DNA of 64,000 nucleotides from NCBI GenBank assembly GCA_001310455.1, contig BAXG01000019.1, forward strand, positions 1 through 64,000, written 5' to 3'. The notes beneath the pieces were generated by a model. It was not told the origin of the DNA and did not search any database. It saw nothing but the letters and a program-made list of their open reading frames with translations. Positions 10,404 through 20,097 of this stretch are shown in pieces. Position numbers and translations under genes: made by a program. The DNA comes from Photobacterium sp. JCM 19050 (GTDB taxonomy: Bacteria; Pseudomonadota; Gammaproteobacteria; Enterobacterales; Vibrionaceae). Every line of letters starts with the position of its first letter. The first letter of the stretch is position 1.

Positions 10404-10958
10404 CAGATCTCCCATCCAGTGGCTGTTCAGCCAGTCGGCAAAAATTTCGGCGTGGGCATCGCGGTCATCATCGGAGACCCTTCTTGCCCAGTGAAGCACC
10501 AGTGGCGGCAGCCAGTGGCCCCGGCACAACAATGCGGTCAGCTCGAATGGCTGCAAGAGTTCTGCCATGGTGTACTTGTTATAGCCACTTTCGGAAAAGG
10601 CATCAGCCGCACCGCCGGTTGTCACGGCACAGCGCCAGTATTTTCCGGCCAGCGCTGAACCGTCACCGTGGGCAAACCCCTTGGCGAGCACCACATCGAT
10701 CCATTCTTTGAGCAAGGCCGGGCACGAATACATCTGAAGCGGAAACTGGAATACAAAGATGTCATGGGAAAGCAGTTTTTCCCGCTCCGCCGACACATCA
10801 ATAATGAAATCCGGGTAGCTGCCGTACAGGTCTGTCACGGTGACATGGGAATACGCTGATGCGGCATTTACCATTTTGCGGTTGGCATGGGAGCCATGAG
10901 GATCCGGGTGGGCATATATCACTAATACTCGGGGCTTGGTCTCGGGTGTATCTGTCAT
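10375..10958 (-). CDS. kefG: KefG quinone-oxidoreductase-type activator (one frameshift at the end)
   Basis: Flavodoxin-fold ancillary protein needed for full KefB activity; it binds the antiporter on the cytoplasmic side. Key features are [17 protein letters not shown] (flavin-site loop) near the start and [19 protein letters not shown] around residue 70. Read literally it continues without stop into KefB. Adding one G in the run at about 10410 instead gives a stop at 10375-10377 and a protein of about 194 residues (E. coli 183) that overlaps the kefB start by 29 bases, the usual arrangement. Confidence 0.88.
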
Positions 10959-11058
10959 TCAAAGTCCTTTTGAGTGATATCTGCAAATTATACGTAACCT
11001 TACGAATACATTAACACAGCAGCCCATTCCGTCCAGTGTCAACCGCTGATACTGCAGC

Positions 11059-11325
11059 TATACCCAAACCACCTCAAGGTGCGTCATTCAGAGTGATTTC
11101 AGTGCGTTCAATTCAAGGAAAATACCTGATGGAATGGCTGTTCCCTTTCAAAGGTATTTGACACAGAAGTGGGCGCACTGAAACCCTCCCGAAGGGCGAG
11201 TTTGATTGGCTCTCATTCTGCGTTGCTGTTTTTTGATTTAGCGCCACTAGATCGTCAAAACAGCGCCTTGACTGACAACCAATCAACTCTCGCTGAAAAC
11301 TGCATCTTGAGATGGCTTGGGTATA
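11059..11325. repeat. Palindromic MITE-like repeat of Vibrionaceae type
   Basis: A noncoding element of about 267 bases with 24-base inverted ends: TATACCCAAACCACCTCAAG on the left pairs with CTTGAGATGGCTTGGGTATA on the right, and the differences are mostly G-T wobble changes. Inside are nested inverted repeats: TTTCAGTGCG/CGCACTGAAA, AAATACCT/AGGTATTT, CGAGTTTGATTGG/CCAATCAACTCTCG and a TGTTTT/AAAACA arm. The whole element could fold into a branched cruciform or RNA. No open frame or transposase is present. It fills most of the 400-base gap between kefG and yheS, and its right end abuts a TATAAT hexamer (11324-11329) upstream of yheS. Confidence 0.75.
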
Positions 11326-11365
11326 TAATGCCGCCTCCCAACGGACAGAAAACTCTCAGGCTGAC

Positions 11366-13286
11366 ATGATTATATTCTCCGATATCCAACTTTTGCGCGG
11401 CGGTAAAGTGCTGCTCGACCACACTTCTGCCACCATTCATCCGGGGGATAAAGTCGGCCTGGTCGGTAAAAACGGCTGTGGCAAGTCCAGCCTGTTTGCC
11501 TTGCTCCGGGATGAACTGCACCTCGATGGCGGCAGTTGCCAGTTCCCTTCATCCTGGCAGGTTGCCTGGGTTGCACAGGAAACCCCGGCGCTGGAACGTA
11601 CCGCACTTGAATACGTGATTGACGGCGACCGGGAGTACCGTGACCTTGAAGGCCAGCTTCATGTTGCTGAAGCGGCTGACGATGGCCACCGGGTTGCTGA
11701 CCTGCATGACAAACTTGCGGCCATTGGCGGCTACAGCATCAAAGCCCGGGCGGCGGAATTGCTCGACGGCCTGGGTTTCAGCCAGGAGCAGATGGCTGGC
11801 ACCTGACCCAATTTTCCGGCGGCTGGCGTATGCGCCTCAACCTCGCCCAGGCGCTGCTGTGCCGTTCTGATCTGCTGCTCCTTGACGAACCGACCAACCA
11901 CCTCGACCTCGATGCCGTGCTTTGGCTGGAAAAGTGGCTGCAGAGCTACCGTGGTACCCTGGTGCTGATTTCCCACGACCGCGATTTCCTCGACCCGGTT
12001 GTCGGCCGCATCATCCATGTCGAGCACCAGAAACTGAACGAGTACACCGGCAACTACTCTGCATTTGAAATCATGCGTGCGGAAAAATTGGCCCTGCAAC
12101 AGGCAAGTTATGAAAAGCAGCAGCGCCAAATTTCCCACATGCAGAGCTACATTGACCGCTTCCGCTACAAAGCCACCAAAGCCCGTCAGGCACAGAGCCG
12201 GCTCAAGGCGCTTGAGCGAATGGAGAAAGTGCTGCCGGCGCAGTATGACAACCCGTTCAGCTTTGAATTCCGCGAGCCCGACGCCCTACCGAACCCCATC
12301 CTGATGATGGACCATGTTGCGGCCGGTTACGGCGATAAACTTATCCTGGAAAAGATCCGGCTCAATCTGGTTCCGGGCAGCCGCATTGGCCTTCTGGGAC
12401 GCAACGGTGCCGGCAAATCGACCCTGATTAAGCTTTTGTCCGGCTCCATCACCCCACAAGGCGGTGAAATGAACTACTCGCAGGGGGTCAAAATCGGTTA
12501 CTTTGCCCAGCATCAGCTTGAAACCCTGCGTACCGATGAAACCCCGCTCCAGCATCTGACCCGGTTAGCCCCGGAAGCGACCGAGCAACAACTTCGCGAT
12601 TACCTCGCAGCTTCGGCTTCCAGGGTGACAAAGCACTGGAGCTTATCGGCCCGTTCTCCGGCGGTGAAAAAGCCCGCCTCGTACTGGCACTGCTGGTGTG
12701 GCAACGTCCTAACCTGCTGCTGTTGGACGAACCGACCAACCACCTTGACCTCGACATGCGTGAGGCACTGACCTTAGCGCTCCAGTCCTACGAAGGTGCC
12801 ATGGTTATCGTCAGCCACGACCGTTACCTGCTGCGTGCGACCACCGATGACCTTTACCTGGTACACGACCAGCAGGTCGCCCCGTTCGACGGCGACCTGA
12901 ATGACTACCACAAGTGGCTCAGCGAACAGCAGAAAGCCTCGCGCCGTGAAGCAAAGCCGGAAAAAACGGAGAAGAAAATTGAGCACAGCCAGGCCGCCCG
13001 CAAAGAGCAAAAACGCCTGGATGCCGAGTTCCGCCGCCAGACTGCACCTATTCGCAAGAAAATTGACAAATTGGAAACACAGATGACCGATTTATCTGCC
13101 AAGATATCGGAAGTCGAAAATGCGATGGCCGATGTCAGCCTCTACACTGCCGAAAACAAAGGCAAGCTGAACGAACTGCTGATGCAACAGGCCGAGGCCA
13201 AAGGGAAACTGGAAGAGGTCGAGCTGGAATGGATGGAGCTTCAGGAACAACTGGAACAGATGGAAACAACATTCAAAACGGCCTGA
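11366..13286 (+). CDS. yheS: ABC-F ATPase YheS (two frameshifts)
   Basis: Soluble ABC-F protein with two nucleotide-binding domains and no membrane part, expected to act on the ribosome E site. The restored 640 residues (E. coli 637) show Walker A GKNGCGKSS (first) and GRNGAGKST (second), the linker signatures FSGGW and FSGGEKARL, Walker B LLLLDEPTNHLDLD in both halves, and a C-terminal charged coiled coil. One base is missing near 11803 (before TQFSGGW) and one G near 12611 (YLGSFGFQGDK). The start ATG at 11366 follows the repeat element; a TATAAT lies about 37 bases upstream. Confidence 0.94.
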
Positions 13287-13739
13287 CCCCGGAAGGCTGT
13301 GGCGGTTTTGCCTGTCCCATTACGAGGACCCGGATGTTAAACACGCCTGCCTCGCCCTTCAGGACAAACACCAGGGCAATGTGAACCTTGCCCTGATGCT
13401 GATTTGGCTGGAGTCCCGCGGTTTCAGCTTGATGACGCCAGCCTTGATCGCCTTGAGCTGGCGCTTGAACATTCCGCCTTTCTCCTCGACGACTACCGTC
13501 AGATCCGGCGCGAGGTAAAGCGCCAGATTGATGTGACCCTCTACCGAAAAATGCTCGGTTTTGAGCTCAAGCTTGAACAGCAGCAACAAAAAGACTTGGT
13601 GGCAGCTCTAAACCAGGAAACCTGGCAGATGGATGAAGAGTCCGTGGTCCAGCGCTACTGCCGCAGGCTCACACCGAATGCCTCCTATCTCTACAATGCT
13701 CTGATGCACGGCAACAACCCGGTACCTACGCCCAGATAA
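13271..13739 (+). CDS. TIGR02444 family protein (frameshifted, start uncertain)
   Basis: Small cytoplasmic protein family without known function, usually found near yheS in Vibrio. Two missing bases must be restored (a G near 13295 and a G near 13424) to read LTPEGLWRFCLSHYEDPDVKHACLALQD and then WLESRGFQLDDASLDRLELALEHS, as in family members. The continuing part ends near 13739, overlapping the convergent LysE gene by 14 bases. The start is unresolved: an ATT at 13271 or an ATG at 13230 that overlaps yheS. Confidence 0.65.
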
Positions 13740-14327
13740 ACACCAGGCACCCGGCTGTCAACACTCCCATGGTCCCGTTGAATATCCGCCAGCTTCGCGG
13801 TGCGGAAATCAGCCTGCCCAGCATCACGCCAAACCCGGCCCAGACCGAAATCGCCGGCAGCCCCACGACCACAAATGCCGCGCAGACAATCAGTGCAGAA
13901 ATCCAATAGCTGTCCCCGGCAACCGTAAAGGTGCTGATTGAACTGATGGCCATCATCCACGCCTTCGGATTAACGAACTGGAACATGGCAGCCGCCCAGA
14001 AGCTCATTGGCCGCAAGCCTGAAGAACGCTTCTGCGATGACGGCTCTGCCGTTGCTATTTTCCACGCAAGGAAAAGCAGGTAAGCGCTGGCAGCCCACTT
14101 AAACCCCTCTTGCACTGCGGGGAACGTTTGGAAGATAACACCGAGCCCGGCAGCAACAGACAGGATCAGCATCACCATACCGGCGGAAATCCCTACCATA
14201 TGGGGAAGAGTGCGGATAAAGCCAAAATTAGCCCCGGATGCCGTCAGCATCATGTTGTTCGGCCGGGAGTGCCAGAAGTTGTCAGCGCAAAAACCGCCAG
14301 CGGCATGACAAGCGTCCAGTCTGTCAT
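13726..14327 (-). CDS. LysE family translocator (frameshifted)
   Basis: Inner-membrane exporter of the LysE/RhtB superfamily, which pumps amino acids or their analogues outward. The restored 200-residue protein starts MTDWTLVMPLAVFALTTSGT and carries the family signature GPNNMMLTASGANFG, with about six hydrophobic segments (VMLILSVAAGLGVIF, WAASAYLLFLAWKIA, MFQFVNPKAWMMA). One C is missing near 14265 (PGPNN). It is divergent from a MocR regulator with a perfect palindrome between them, so it is probably the regulated target. Substrate unknown. Confidence 0.88.
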
Positions 14328-14345
14328 GTGTCACATCCTCATAAA

Positions 14346-14361
14346 ATTGTATCGATACAAT
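14346..14361. promoter_or_regulatory. 16-bp perfect palindrome between lysE and mocR, likely operator
   Basis: ATTGTATCGATACAAT, an uninterrupted 16-base palindrome, lies 18 bases upstream of the LysE start and about 90 bases before the MocR gene. MocR/GntR regulators bind dyads in the shared promoter region of their divergent targets, so this is the obvious candidate site. Confidence 0.75.
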
Positions 14362-14449
14362 ATCGAAACATGATTGAAAATTGATCATTTTGCGCGCAAC
14401 ATCCACCCTAACAAGGAACAAAAAGCCACGCAAAAGGTTTATTGTCACC

Positions 14450-15828
14450 ATGACAATCGAGACAATGGAATTCAAAGAAGATGGCGGGCCGCGCTACAAA
14501 CAGGTCGCCGACGCCATTGAAGGCCGGATTGCTGACGGTTCGCTTTCCGGCGGAAGTAAGCTGCCGACTCACAGGGCACTGGCAGACCGGCTGGGGGTCA
14601 CCATAGGGACAATCACCCGCGCTACAACGAAGCCGAACGGCGGGGACTGGTTGAAGCCCGGGTCGCGCCGGTACCTACGTCTGCCAGCATGACAAACCTA
14701 CCTGGATTTTCGACCAGAGCAAAAATGCGGTTGATGTCAGTTTTGGTTATAACGTTCCGCCGCCCCTTGAGCGCGCCAACTGGATGTCAGAGGCGCTCAA
14801 TACCCTTGCCAGGTATCCCGAAGAGCTCAATGAACTGATGCTCTACCAGCCGGCAAAAGGAATAGACAGCCACCGTGAGGCACTGTCGCAGTGGCTCCGG
14901 TCTCAGAATGTGAATGCCAACCCCGAACGCATGCTGCTTTGCCACGGCGCGCAGCACGGCACCAAGCTAGTGCTGGAAGCCTCAGCCGGCTGGTGATACC
15001 ATTCTGGTGGAACAGCTTTGTTACCCCGGCCTTATCAGCATAGCGCGCCAGCAACAGATCTCACTCAAGCCGGTAATGATGGACGAAGAAGGTATTGTCC
15101 CGGAGTCGCTGGATGCCGCCTGCCGTTTGTACCAGCCAAGGCTTGTCTACCTGACCCCTACCCTGCAAAACCCTACCACAGCCACCATGAGTGACGCCCG
15201 CCGCGAGTCAGTCATCGAGGTCTGTCAGCGCCACAAGGTTTATATCCTGGAGGATGACGTCAACGGTTTGTTACCGGCAACAAGACCCGCTCCCCTGGTG
15301 AACCTGGCACCGGATCGGGTTATCCATGTCAGTGGTTTTGCCAAGTTTCTGGCTCCCGGCCTGCGGATGGGGTTTGTACTCTCCCCGGAAGATCTGTACC
15401 CGGCGTTCATCCGTACGCTGCAAAACCACAGCTGGATGGTCAGCCCGCTGCTGTCTGCGCTGACCGCCATGATGGCCCGGCAAGGTATTGCTGATGGCAC
15501 GCTTGAGCAAGTCAGACGGGATATGGCCGGGCGCTGGCAGCGGGTGGAAAAACTGCTGGCCGGGTTTGATCTCAGATACCATCCAAGCAGCCTTCATGGC
15601 TGGCTGGTGTTGCCAGAAACCTGGCCGCTGAGTAAATTCCTGGCAAGGTGCGCGGAAAAACGGCTGGATGTAAAATCGGCAGAGCTGTTTGTCCCGCCGG
15701 GTTATCCGGCTATCCCGGCAGTACGTATTGCGGTGAGCGCCCCCAAGGATCCAACAAGCCTTGAACACGGTATTGCCACCCTGGCAGAGATACTTGCCAA
15801 TCCACCGGCTGATGAATTTACCCTATAA
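14450..15828 (+). CDS. MocR-type GntR/aminotransferase regulator (four missing bases)
   Basis: Transcription factor with an N-terminal GntR winged helix (RYKQVADAIEGRIADGSLSG, LPTHRALADRLGVTIGTITR) joined to a fold-type I PLP aminotransferase domain that senses an amine or amino acid. In the large domain LTPTLQNPTT, the PLP-aspartate region YILEDDVNG and the PLP lysine of SGFAKFLAPGLRMGF are seen. About 460 residues after restoring bases near 14622, 14668, 14951 and 14960. The effector is unknown. It is divergent from a LysE exporter and probably controls it and itself. Confidence 0.87.
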
Positions 15829-15852
15829 CACAACCTCCTGAGGGCAACCGAC

Positions 15853-16836
15853 GTGTCTGACACTTTTGTCCCGGCCAAAGGCCTGGAAAACCCGCATCTG
15901 CAAACCTTGCTTCCACGCTTTCTGCGCCGTAAGCCAGCATTCTCTCCGGTGTGGGAACGCCTTGAACTGCCGGACGGGGACTTTGTCGATCTCGCCTGGA
16001 CGGAAAACCCGGAAACGGCTAAAGGCAAGCCGGTTGCCGTGCTGTTCCACGGTCTGGAGGGATGCTTCTACAGCCCTTATGCACACGGGCTGCTGGATGC
16101 CTATCGCCGGCAGGGCTGGCTTGGTGTAATCATGCATTTTCGCAGTTGCAGCGGCGCACCCAACCGTCACCCTCGCAGCTATCACTCTGGTGAGACCGGT
16201 GATGCCCGGTTCTTTCTTGAAACCCTCAAATCCCGCTTCCCGGATACCCGTGTTGCCGCAGCCGGCGTATCCCTCGGCGGGAACATGCTGGTGCGTTATC
16301 TGGCAGAATACCGGGACGCTCCCCTGATTGACGCGGCCTGTGTTGTATCGGCCCCGCTTGATTTGTCATCCTGTTCTGAACGGATTCAGCAGGGGTTTTC
16401 CAAGGTCTACCAGGCCTACCTGCTGGGTTCAATGAAACGCAAGCTCGCCACAAAGCTCCAGCACCACGGCGAAGTTGGCCGGGTTTCAGGTGGCAGCGAT
16501 ATCGCTATCCGCAACATTTACCAGTTTGACGATATGATCACCGCCCCCCTGCACGGCTTTGCTGACGCCGAGGATTACTATCAGCGTTGCAGTGGCCTGT
16601 CAGTACTAAGCAGTATCAAGGTGCCGCTCAAGGTTATCCATGCCAAGGATGACCCTTTCATGACGGATGCAGTGATCCCAGCCCAGCCACTGCCGGACAA
16701 CATTGAGTACCACCTGTGCGAGCGCGGCGGCCATGTCGGGTTTATCAGTGGCACACTCAGAAAGCCGGAATACTGGCTCGACAAAACGGTTCCTGCGTTC
16801 TTTTCGCGCTATCTGTCACCTGCGAACGCTATCTAA
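15853..16836 (+). CDS. yheT: YheT family alpha/beta hydrolase
   Basis: Predicted hydrolase of the UPF0017/EMB8 group. The 327-residue protein has oxyanion region VLFHGLEGC (about residue 61), the nucleophile elbow GVSLGGNML (Ser in GxSxGG, about residue 138), the acid in HAKDDPFM and the catalytic His in CERGGHVGF. It starts with GTG, 24 bases after the MocR stop, with GAGGGCA upstream. The substrate is unknown. It is followed by yheU and prkB as in E. coli (yheT-yheU-prkB). Confidence 0.92.
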   Translation: MSDTFVPAKGLENPHLQTLLPRFLRRKPAFSPVWERLELPDGDFVDLAWTENPETAKGKPVAVLFHGLEGCFYSPYAHGLLDAYRRQGWLGVIMHFRSCSGAPNRHPRSYHSGETGDARFFLETLKSRFPDTRVAAAGVSLGGNMLVRYLAEYRDAPLIDAACVVSAPLDLSSCSERIQQGFSKVYQAYLLGSMKRKLATKLQHHGEVGRVSGGSDIAIRNIYQFDDMITAPLHGFADAEDYYQRCSGLSVLSSIKVPLKVIHAKDDPFMTDAVIPAQPLPDNIEYHLCERGGHVGFISGTLRKPEYWLDKTVPAFFSRYLSPANAI

Positions 16837-16906
16837 AGGGCGTGGTGACAGCTAAAATAACCCGACAGATTCAGTAGTCAGCCTCCGAGCTGTGGACAGG
16901 TAAACG

Positions 16907-17122
16907 ATGATTATTCCGTGGCAAGATCTGGCTGAGGATACTCTGACCAACCTTATCGAGCACTTTGTGCTGCGGGAAGGGACGGATTACGGCATGGACG
17001 AAGTGCCTTTTTCAGACAAAGTGGATCAGGTCCGTGAAGCGCTGAAACGTGGTGATGCCGTTATTGTGTTCTCAGAATTGCACGAAACAGTAGACATTAA
17101 GCTAACTAACGCACTGCACTGA
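16907..17122 (+). CDS. yheU: YheU family protein
   Basis: Complete 71-residue acidic protein beginning [20 protein letters not shown], matching the UPF0270/YheU family in length and sequence. The function is unknown. It lies between yheT and prkB, the conserved order, 70 bases after yheT. Confidence 0.93.
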   Translation: MIIPWQDLAEDTLTNLIEHFVLREGTDYGMDEVPFSDKVDQVREALKRGDAVIVFSELHETVDIKLTNALH

Positions 17123-17199
17123 ACACCCCCGCTTGACCTGCCTGACAAGCCCTGTTAAACACATCAAAAGGAATTGTTTTATTTTTGACAGGGCATGTC

Positions 17200-18069
17200 A
17201 TGTCAGCCAAGCACCCCATCATTGCGGTAACCGGTTCGTCCGGTGCCGGCACAACTACCACCTCTGAAGCCTTCCGCAAGATGTTCAATATGATGAACAT
17301 CAAGGCGGCCTGGGTTGAAGGGGACAGCTTTCACCGTTTCACCCGCCCGGAAATGGACGTCGAAATCCGCAAGGCGCGTGAGCAGGGCCGCCATATCAGC
17401 TATTTTGGCCCGCAGGCCAATGATTTTGAGGGGCTGGAGGGATTCTTCCGCCAATACGGTGACAACGGAAGTGGCAAGGTGCGTCGCTACCTGCACACCT
17501 TTGACGAGGCGGTTCCGTTCAACCAGATGCCGGGAACCTTTACCCCGTGGCAGGACTTGCCAGAAAACACCAACGTGCTTTTCTACGAAGGGCTCCACGG
17601 CGGTGTAAGGGACGGCGACGTTAATGTCGGGCAGCATGTCGACCTGCTGATAGGCATGGTGCCTATCGTCAACCTGGAGTGGATCCAGAAATTTGTCCGG
17701 GACACCCGCGACCGTGGCCACTCACGGGAAGCGGTAATGGATTCCATTGTCCGCTCCATGGATGACTACCTCAATTACATCACACCACAATTTTCGCGCA
17801 CCCATATCAACTTCCAGCGGGTCCCCACAGTAGATACCTCCAACCCGCTCAATGCCAAGGGGATCCCGTCACTGGATGAAAGCTTTGTAGTGATCCGCTT
17901 CCGTGGCATCAAAAAAGTCGATTTCCCTTACCTGCTTTCCATGATCCAGGGATCGTTTATGTCCCGCCACAACACCATTGTGGTCCCCGGCGGGAAAATG
18001 AGTTTTGCCATGGAACTGATTATTCGCCCGTTAATCCAGCAACTTATCGACACCGGAAAGATCAGCTGA
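17200..18069 (+). CDS. prkB: Phosphoribulokinase-like protein PrkB
   Basis: P-loop kinase homologous to phosphoribulokinase, found in gammaproteobacteria without a Calvin cycle; true substrate unknown. The 289-residue protein, same length as E. coli PrkB, begins MSAKHPIIAVTGSSGAGTTT with the P-loop GSSGAGTTTT (residues 12-21) and contains GDSFHR, a FYEGLHGG core and SRTHINFQRVPTVDTSNP. The start ATG at 17200 was preferred to a TTG 15 bases upstream because it matches the family. A terminator follows. Confidence 0.93.
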   Translation: MSAKHPIIAVTGSSGAGTTTTSEAFRKMFNMMNIKAAWVEGDSFHRFTRPEMDVEIRKAREQGRHISYFGPQANDFEGLEGFFRQYGDNGSGKVRRYLHTFDEAVPFNQMPGTFTPWQDLPENTNVLFYEGLHGGVRDGDVNVGQHVDLLIGMVPIVNLEWIQKFVRDTRDRGHSREAVMDSIVRSMDDYLNYITPQFSRTHINFQRVPTVDTSNPLNAKGIPSLDESFVVIRFRGIKKVDFPYLLSMIQGSFMSRHNTIVVPGGKMSFAMELIIRPLIQQLIDTGKIS

Positions 18070-18086
18070 CACTCCCTTCCCGTTGA

Positions 18087-18132
18087 AACGGGTCAGATCA
18101 TCGATTTTATCGATTGAGTTGGCCCGTTTTAT
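18087..18132 (+). terminator. Terminator after prkB
   Basis: Long stem with AACGGG/CCCGTT at the base and ATCGAT/ATCGAT at the tip, ending TTTTATT. A smaller CCCGTT/AACGGG hairpin overlaps its left arm, so alternative folds are possible. Confidence 0.65.
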
Positions 18133-18210
18133 TCATTAGCTCAATTCCTGACCCTGTTCTTTACTGATAATGCTGTGAATAAAATTTAACCAGCAAAAGG
18201 AGTGAGAACA

Positions 18211-18630
18211 ATGTCTTTGAAAGGATCCAAAACGGAGCAAAACCTCAAGGATGCATTTGCCGGCGAAAGCCAGGCTAACCGCCGCTACCTTTATTTCGCA
18301 TCAAAGGCTGATGTTGAGGGCTATAACGACGTTGCCGCGGTATTTCGTTCCACCGCCGAAGGCGAAACAGGCCACGCCCACGGACACCTTGAGTACCTCG
18401 AAGAGGTGGGTGACCCTGCAACCGGCTTGCCTATGGGGGATACGGCATCAAACCTGAAAGCTTCGATTGCCGGTGAAACCCACGAATACACCGATATGTA
18501 CCCGGGTATGGCCGCCACCGCGCGGGACGAAGGGTTTGATGAAATCGCCGACTGGTTTGAAACCCTTGCCAAGGCAGAGCGCAGTCACGCCAACCGTTTC
18601 CAGAAAGCGCTGGATAACCTGGACGACTGA
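18211..18630 (+). CDS. Rubrerythrin family protein without rubredoxin domain
   Basis: Ferritin-like di-iron protein expected to reduce peroxide in the cytoplasm. The 139 residues form one four-helix domain with iron ligands in [36 protein letters not shown] and [10 protein letters not shown]. The C-terminal rubredoxin (CxxC pairs) of classical rubrerythrin is absent, so electrons must come from another protein. It has a strong ribosome-binding site AAGGAG eight bases before the ATG at 18211. It is followed by an Fe-S protein and DUF3501, a recurring trio. Confidence 0.92.
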   Translation: MSLKGSKTEQNLKDAFAGESQANRRYLYFASKADVEGYNDVAAVFRSTAEGETGHAHGHLEYLEEVGDPATGLPMGDTASNLKASIAGETHEYTDMYPGMAATARDEGFDEIADWFETLAKAERSHANRFQKALDNLDD

Positions 18631-18756
18631 GCACCTCTGTAGTCCAACGGCACTGCATGAATCACGCAACGCCGATAACAAGAACTATTGAGCAATGTTC
18701 CATCGTGAACAACTGTCGGGGCGGTCTTCCGCCCCATCACCGAGAGGTGCCGTGCC

Positions 18757-20085
18757 ATGAAGGAAAAGCGAGAAGGCGGTATTGATGCCCCCACACGCCA
18801 CAGTATCGAGTGGCAAAGCGAAGCGTTTTACGACAAGGAATCGCTGCACAACGAAATGGAGCGGGTCTTTGATGTCTGCCATGGCTGCCGGCGTTGTGTC
18901 AGCCTGTGTGACGCCTTCCCAACGCTGTTCGACCTGATTGATGAGTCAGACACTTTCGAGGTTGATGGTGTCGACAAAGCCGATTACCAGAAGGTCGCAG
19001 ACCAATGCTATCTCTGTGACATGTGCTACATGAGCAAATGCCCTTACGTTCCTCCCCATGAGTGGGAAATTGATTTTCCACACCTGATGCTAAGAGCAAA
19101 AGCCGTAAAATTCCGCGAAGAAGGCGCCAGCGTTCGGGATAAGGTACTTTCAAGCACGGATTTCGTCGGGTCGATGGCAACCATTCCGGTTGTGGATGTC
19201 ACTGTTAACGCACTCAACAAAAACAGCGCCTTTCGCGGGTTGCTGCACAAAGCCGGCGTGCACAAGGACGCTACTGTTCCCGAATACCACAGCCAAACAA
19301 TGCGCCGGCAGGCCAGATCCTATGCCCGTGAACTGACGCCAGAGCCGGCCAACGGCACAACCGGCAAAGTTGCCATGTTCACCACCTGTTACGGGAACTA
19401 CAACAGCCCCCACCTGGGCGAAGATTTTTTCAAGGTGTTCCAGCACAACGGCATCCATATCGAAATTGTCGGCAAGGAAAAGTGCTGTGGGATGCCAAAA
19501 ATGGAACTCGGCGACCTCGAGAGCGTTGCCAGGGCGAAAGAAGAAAATATCCCCGAACTGCTCCGCCTTGTCGAGCAGGGCTACGACCTTATCGGCCCGG
19601 TTCCCTCCTGCGTGCTGATGTTCAAGCAGGAGCTCCCACTGATGTTCCCGGATGACCCAGATGTTGCGCGGGTACAGAAAGCATTTTTTGATCCTTTCGA
19701 GTACCTGTTCCTGCGCCACAAAGCCGGGAAGCTCAATACCGAATTTCCGCTCCCCCTCGGTGATATCAGTTATCACGTAGCCTGCCATTTGAGGGTGCAG
19801 AACATCGGCCTGAAAACGGCAGATATCCTTGGGCTCATCCCGGATACCAACGTAATGGCTCAGCAGCGCTGCTCAGGGCATGACGGTACCTATGCGGTCA
19901 AAACAGAAACCTATGACAAAGCCGTCAAGATTGGTAAACCGGTTGCCCGCAATGTCGACAAGCAAGGGGCAACTTACCTTGCTAGTGACTGCCCGATGGC
20001 AGGAAGCCACATCGCGGCGCTGTCATCTCATGCGGAAAAACCGATCCATCCCATGACTCTGCTGCGTAAAGCTTACGGACTGTAA
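18757..20085 (+). CDS. CCG-type Fe-S oxidoreductase related to GlpC/HdrD
   Basis: Predicted electron-transfer protein of 442 residues. Two cluster motifs lie near the N-terminus: CHGCRRCVSLC (residues 41-51) and CYLCDMCYMSKCP (from residue 84, with four instead of three residues before the last Cys). Two cysteine-rich CCG-like domains follow, one with FTTCYGNY and KCCGMP, the other with ACHLRVQN, RCSGHDG and SDCPMAG. It is similar to GlpC-like subunits but has no flavoprotein partner here. It lies between rubrerythrin (126-base gap) and DUF3501 (12-base gap) and is probably the electron donor to rubrerythrin (inference). Confidence 0.88.
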   Translation: MKEKREGGIDAPTRHSIEWQSEAFYDKESLHNEMERVFDVCHGCRRCVSLCDAFPTLFDLIDESDTFEVDGVDKADYQKVADQCYLCDMCYMSKCPYVPPHEWEIDFPHLMLRAKAVKFREEGASVRDKVLSSTDFVGSMATIPVVDVTVNALNKNSAFRGLLHKAGVHKDATVPEYHSQTMRRQARSYARELTPEPANGTTGKVAMFTTCYGNYNSPHLGEDFFKVFQHNGIHIEIVGKEKCCGMPKMELGDLESVARAKEENIPELLRLVEQGYDLIGPVPSCVLMFKQELPLMFPDDPDVARVQKAFFDPFEYLFLRHKAGKLNTEFPLPLGDISYHVACHLRVQNIGLKTADILGLIPDTNVMAQQRCSGHDGTYAVKTETYDKAVKIGKPVARNVDKQGATYLASDCPMAGSHIAALSSHAEKPIHPMTLLRKAYGL

Positions 20086-20097
20086 GGAGAAGATGTG

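Noticed and set aside
8582..10958. Apparent KefG-KefB fusion protein
   Set aside because: Adding one G near 10410 gives kefG its own stop, overlapping the kefB start as in related bacteria; kefB has its own ATG. The region is full of similar lost bases.
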